Part shown: piece by piece, positions 60,155 to 64,000 of the stretch | Position numbering within the stretch: position 1 is the stretch's first letter | Layout of the letters: every line of letters begins with the position of its first letter | Source: an uncultured Alphaproteobacteria bacterium | Lineage (GTDB): Bacteria > Pseudomonadota > Alphaproteobacteria > HIMB59 > GCA-002718135 | Assembly (NCBI GenBank): GCA_902614085.1 | Contig: CACMJS010000001.1 | Span: 735,127-799,126 of the forward strand | Length of the DNA: 64,000 bases | Reading direction: 5' to 3' | Program-made: the position numbers and the translations under genes | The notes under the pieces: generated by a model | What the model was told of the DNA's origin: nothing | Seen by the model: only the letters and a program-made list of their open reading frames with translations | Databases searched by the model: none

Positions 60155-61308
60155 ATTGTTGATAATCTGTTAATTGCCTCTTTAATGTTTTCTAGAGAAT
60201 TAGCAAAACTTATTCTAACAAATTCACTCGCATTATCTCCAAAACTTGATCCTGGAACTAAAGCAACTCCTTTTTCTTCAAGCGCTAAGTCTGAAAACTT
60301 TTTTCCACTTAATCCAGTTTTTGAAATATTTGGAAATGCATAGAATGCACCTCCTGGTTCAAAACATGATATTTTATCTAATTTATTTAATTCATTGAAA
60401 ACATATTCTTTTCTTTTTTGAAACTCACTAACAATTTTTGTAATTTCCTCTTGTGAACCTTTTATTGCTTCTAATCCAGCATATTGCGAAATTGAAGTAG
60501 CGCAGGAATTGTAATTGACACATATTTTATTCGCATGTTCAATTAAATTATCTGGCCATATACTCCAACCTAATCTCCATCCAGTCATGCAATATGTTTT
60601 GCTCCATCCTTCAAGAACTATCAATCTATCTCTTATACTTTCGTATTCTAATAATGATGGCATTTGTTCATTATTAAAAATAATATTACTATAAATTTCA
60701 TCGCTTAAAATAGAGATTTTTGGATACTGCTCTAATAAATTAACAAGATCAGTAATTTTTTTCTTATTCATATATGATCCCGTTGGATTATTTGGATTAT
60801 TTATGATTATCAAACTTGTTTTATCAGAAATTAATTCTTTTAATTGTTCGGTATTAATTTCGAAGTTATCTTTTTCTGAAAGCTTTAATGGAACAGCTTT
60901 TGCACCACTATATTTAATCATAGATCTATAAATTGGAAAGCCAGGGTCAGGAAAAATTATTTCTCTATCTTCATTACCTAATAATAATGCTGAAATGAAA
61001 ATTACCGGTTTACCTCCTGGAGTTATTAAAACATTTTCTGGTTTAATATTCGCTTTGTATTTATTGAATACTAGTTCTGAAATTGCTTCTCGTAATTCAG
61101 GTATTCCATTTGATGGAGTATAACCGTGAAAACCATCTTTGATTGCTTTAATAGCAGCTTCTTGAATATTTATTGGTGTAGGAAAATCAGGCTGTCCTAT
61201 TCCTAAATTAATAATATCCTTACCTTTAGCAGCTAGATTATTAGCTTTAGCAAGAATGGAGAATGCTGTTTCTGTTTCGAGATTAAATATTCTTTTTGAA
61301 ACTTCCAT
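60151..61308 (-). CDS. PLP-dependent aminotransferase class I/II (AspC-like)
   Basis: INLGIGQPDFPTP; IINNPNNPTGSYMN; LEGWSKTYCMTGWRLGW. Confidence 0.92.
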   Translation of the reverse strand: MEVSKRIFNLETETAFSILAKANNLAAKGKDIINLGIGQPDFPTPINIQEAAIKAIKDGFHGYTPSNGIPELREAISELVFNKYKANIKPENVLITPGGKPVIFISALLLGNEDREIIFPDPGFPIYRSMIKYSGAKAVPLKLSEKDNFEINTEQLKELISDKTSLIIINNPNNPTGSYMNKKKITDLVNLLEQYPKISILSDEIYSNIIFNNEQMPSLLEYESIRDRLIVLEGWSKTYCMTGWRLGWSIWPDNLIEHANKICVNYNSCATSISQYAGLEAIKGSQEEITKIVSEFQKRKEYVFNELNKLDKISCFEPGGAFYAFPNISKTGLSGKKFSDLALEEKGVALVPGSSFGDNASEFVRISFANSLENIKEAINRLSTI

Positions 61309-61360
61309 ATTTTTGATATAGCGATTTAATATAAAAATTAAACTTTTAATTAAGCTATAT

Positions 61361-61438
61361 GGCGAGCGTAGCTCAGTTGGTTAGAGCGCAGGCTTGTGGT
61401 GCCTGATGCCGTGGGTTCGAATCCCATCGTTCGCCCCA
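61361..61438 (+). tRNA. tRNA-His (anticodon GTG), encoded G-1 and CCA
   Basis: G-1, GCGAGCG/CGTTCGC acceptor, anticodon arm CAGGC-TTGTGGT-GCCTG, C73 + CCA. Confidence 0.95.
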
Positions 61439-61504
61439 TTTTCTATTTAGTTTATTTTCTCTATTGTTTTTTAATTTATTGTACATAAAAGGCTAATAAT
61501 AATA

Positions 61505-61589
61505 GGGCCGGTGGTGGAATTGGTAGACACGCTAGATTTAGGTTCTAGTGCCGCGAGGTGTGAAGGTTCAAGTCCTTTCCGGCCTACCA
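61505..61589 (+). tRNA. tRNA-Leu (anticodon TAG), CCA encoded
   Basis: GGGCCGG/CCGGCCT acceptor, CTAGA-TTTAGGT-TCTAG anticodon arm, long variable arm, ACCA. Confidence 0.95.
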
Positions 61590-61605
61590 TTAGGTTTAAA
61601 AAATT

Positions 61606-62958
61606 ATGAACACAAAAGAATTAAAATCTACAAAACTTTATAAAGAATACTCATTGGAAATTCCATATGAAGAAATTGATACTGAAGTAGAAAATAAAAT
61701 AAATCAAATACTCCCAACAGTTAACATACCTGGTTTTAGAAAGGGTAAAGCGCCTTTAAATATTGTTAAAAAAAAATACGAAGACAATGTCTTAAATGAA
61801 GTTATTCAAAAAGTAATAGATATAAATACAAAAAAATTAATTGAAGAAAAAAAATTTTCACTTTTTAGAGCTCCAAAAGTTGAGCTTAGTAACTATGAGA
61901 AAAGTAAACCAATAACTATAAATTTAAAATTTGATTTAAAACCTGAAATTAAACTCAAAGATTTCAAAGATCTCAAAATAAATAAATATGAAATTGAATT
62001 AGACAAAAAAGCAGAGGAAGATCAGTTTAAGAGTTTTATTGATTCACAAAAAAACTTCAAAAAAATTGAAAGTTCACGACAAGTTAAAAATACTGACAAA
62101 GTTATTGTTAATTTTGAAACTACTTCAGAAGACATTCCAGAATATTTGAAATCTCAAAAAAGTTTCCCAATTGATTTAAGTTTTGATGATGGAATACTTC
62201 CAGGCTTAAATAAAGACTTGATTGAAAAAAAAGTTAAAGTTGGAGATAAAGTTGAATTAAGTTTCAATTTATCTAAAATTCTGAAAGATGATAAATTTAA
62301 AAAAACAAAATTCAATTTTGAAATAATTTCAATTGAAGAAAAAATTAAATTTGAACTTACAAAAGATTTTTTAGATAAGAATGGTTTTAAAACTGAAAAA
62401 GATCTTAAGGATTTCTTAGTAAGCAACTTTAAAACTCAATACGAGCAAGGGATAAAACAAATAGAAAAAAAAGAATTAATGGATCTTTTAGATAAAAGCT
62501 ATAAATTTGATTTGCCTGATGGAGTTTTAGAAGATGATTTTAATCAAATATGGCATCGTTTAGAGCATGCAAAAAAAGAAGACAATTTAGATGAAGACGA
62601 CAAACTTCTAAACGATGAGGATCTTAAAAAAAGATATAAAAAAATTTCAGAAAGACGAGTTAAGCTTGGTTTATTAATGCAACATATCGCCTCAGAAGAA
62701 AAAATTGTTATATCCGAGGAAGAAATTAATAAAGGTATATTAGAATATAGTAGTCAATATCCAGGTCAAGAGAAGCAAATAATGGAATATTTTGAAAAAA
62801 ATCCATCATCATTAGATGCTATTAGAGCTCCTCTTATTGAACAAAAAGTAATTGATTCAATTATTTCCAAATCTAAGACAAATGTTATAAAACTAAATGA
62901 AGATGAATATAAAAAACTTGAAATTAAAACATTTGATATCAAGGATAATAAGAAATGA
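61606..62958 (+). CDS. tig: Trigger factor
   Basis: [30 protein letters not shown]; upstream of clpP-clpX. Confidence 0.93.
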   Translation: MNTKELKSTKLYKEYSLEIPYEEIDTEVENKINQILPTVNIPGFRKGKAPLNIVKKKYEDNVLNEVIQKVIDINTKKLIEEKKFSLFRAPKVELSNYEKSKPITINLKFDLKPEIKLKDFKDLKINKYEIELDKKAEEDQFKSFIDSQKNFKKIESSRQVKNTDKVIVNFETTSEDIPEYLKSQKSFPIDLSFDDGILPGLNKDLIEKKVKVGDKVELSFNLSKILKDDKFKKTKFNFEIISIEEKIKFELTKDFLDKNGFKTEKDLKDFLVSNFKTQYEQGIKQIEKKELMDLLDKSYKFDLPDGVLEDDFNQIWHRLEHAKKEDNLDEDDKLLNDEDLKKRYKKISERRVKLGLLMQHIASEEKIVISEEEINKGILEYSSQYPGQEKQIMEYFEKNPSSLDAIRAPLIEQKVIDSIISKSKTNVIKLNEDEYKKLEIKTFDIKDNKK

Positions 62959-63566
62959 TAGATCCGATAGATAATATTACAAACAACCTTATTCCAATGG
63001 TTGTTGAGCAATCATCACGGGGTGAAAGATCTTATGATATCTATTCTAGATTATTAAAAGAAAGAATAATTTTTCTAACTGGTCCTATTGATGATAATGT
63101 TGCAAGTCTAATTTGTGCTCAAATATTATTTTTAGAGTCTGAAAATCCAAAAAAAGAAATTTCTTTTTATATTAATTCACCAGGCGGTATTGTTTGGTCT
63201 GGATTGGCTATTTACGACACAATGCAATATGTATCTTCAAAAATTATGACTATTTGTATTGGTCAAGCAGCATCTGCTGGATCACTACTTTTAACTGCTG
63301 GAGAAAAAGGGATGAGATTTTCTTTACCTAATTCTAGAATAATGGTTCATCAACCAAGTGGAGGCTATCAAGGTCAAGTAACAGATATTGAAATTCAAAC
63401 TAATGAAATAAAAAAAACAAAATTAAAATTAAATGAAATTTATTCAAAGCATACTGGAAAAAAAATATCAGAAATATCAAGTATAATGGAGAGAGATAAG
63501 TATTTCTCTGCTGATGAGGCAATTAAATTTGGACTTATAGACAAAGTTGTAAAAGGTAGAAAATAA
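62955..63566 (+). CDS. clpP: ATP-dependent Clp protease proteolytic subunit
   Basis: [35 protein letters not shown]. Confidence 0.97.
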   Translation: MIDPIDNITNNLIPMVVEQSSRGERSYDIYSRLLKERIIFLTGPIDDNVASLICAQILFLESENPKKEISFYINSPGGIVWSGLAIYDTMQYVSSKIMTICIGQAASAGSLLLTAGEKGMRFSLPNSRIMVHQPSGGYQGQVTDIEIQTNEIKKTKLKLNEIYSKHTGKKISEISSIMERDKYFSADEAIKFGLIDKVVKGRK

Positions 63567-64000
63567 TGAACAAAAAAAATGATAAGGATTCACTGTTTTG
63601 CTCTTTTTGTGGAAAAAATCAGAAAGAAGTTAAAAAATTAATAGCTGGCCCAACTGTTTTTGTTTGTGATGAATGCGTAGAACTATGCATGGATATTATT
63701 AAAGAAGATAATAAGAATAATAAATTCAAAATTAAAAAAGATATACCAAAGCCTTCAGAGATTAATAAATTTTTAAATGATTATGTAATAGGTCAGAAAG
63801 AATCAAAAAAGATACTTTCAGTAGCAGTTTATAATCATTATAAAAGACTATCATCTAATATAGAAAACGATAATATCGAAATTTCAAAATCAAACATTCT
63901 TTTAGTCGGTCCTACCGGAACAGGTAAAACATTATTAGCTCAGACTCTAGCAAAAATATTAGATGTTCCTTTTACAGTTGCAGATGCAACGAGTTTGACT
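63566..64000 (+). CDS. clpX: ClpX ATPase, N-terminal part (continues beyond window)
   Basis: [31 protein letters not shown] zinc domain; [23 protein letters not shown]. Confidence 0.96.
   Translation, partial: MNKKNDKDSLFCSFCGKNQKEVKKLIAGPTVFVCDECVELCMDIIKEDNKNNKFKIKKDIPKPSEINKFLNDYVIGQKESKKILSVAVYNHYKRLSSNIENDNIEISKSNILLVGPTGTGKTLLAQTLAKILDVPFTVADATSLT

Overview
AT-rich, gene-dense chromosomal window. Gene content and order (tig-clpP-clpX, murA...hisG-hisD-infA-yacG, glnB-glnA, clpS-clpA) suggest a streamlined marine alphaproteobacterium, possibly SAR11/HIMB59-like; this is inference, since no rRNA is present. The accessory content is mostly carbohydrate and metabolite uptake. There is an AglEFGK-like alpha-glucoside ABC system with a divergent LacI regulator and a perfect 16-bp operator palindrome. 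A ribose-type ABC cluster with ThuA, Gfo/Idh/MocA and ALDH genes is flanked by two paralogous desaturase-like di-iron enzymes. A third ABC operon is centred on an ADP-ribosylglycohydrolase-fold protein and has no ATPase of its own. RNA features are four tRNAs (Thr, Phe, His, Leu), a tandem glutamine riboswitch (glnA motif) between glnB and glnA, several terminator-type hairpins, and two unexplained structured intergenic regions (1512-1605 and 43963-44053). An MntR regulator sits beside a putative Mn transporter with an MntR-box-like dyad between them. No CRISPR array, prophage, transposase or recognised defence island was seen. The strongest candidates for something undescribed are the ADP-ribosylglycohydrolase uptake operon, the desaturase-flanked moc-like cluster, and the structured RNA next to a C-terminally truncated glpD.
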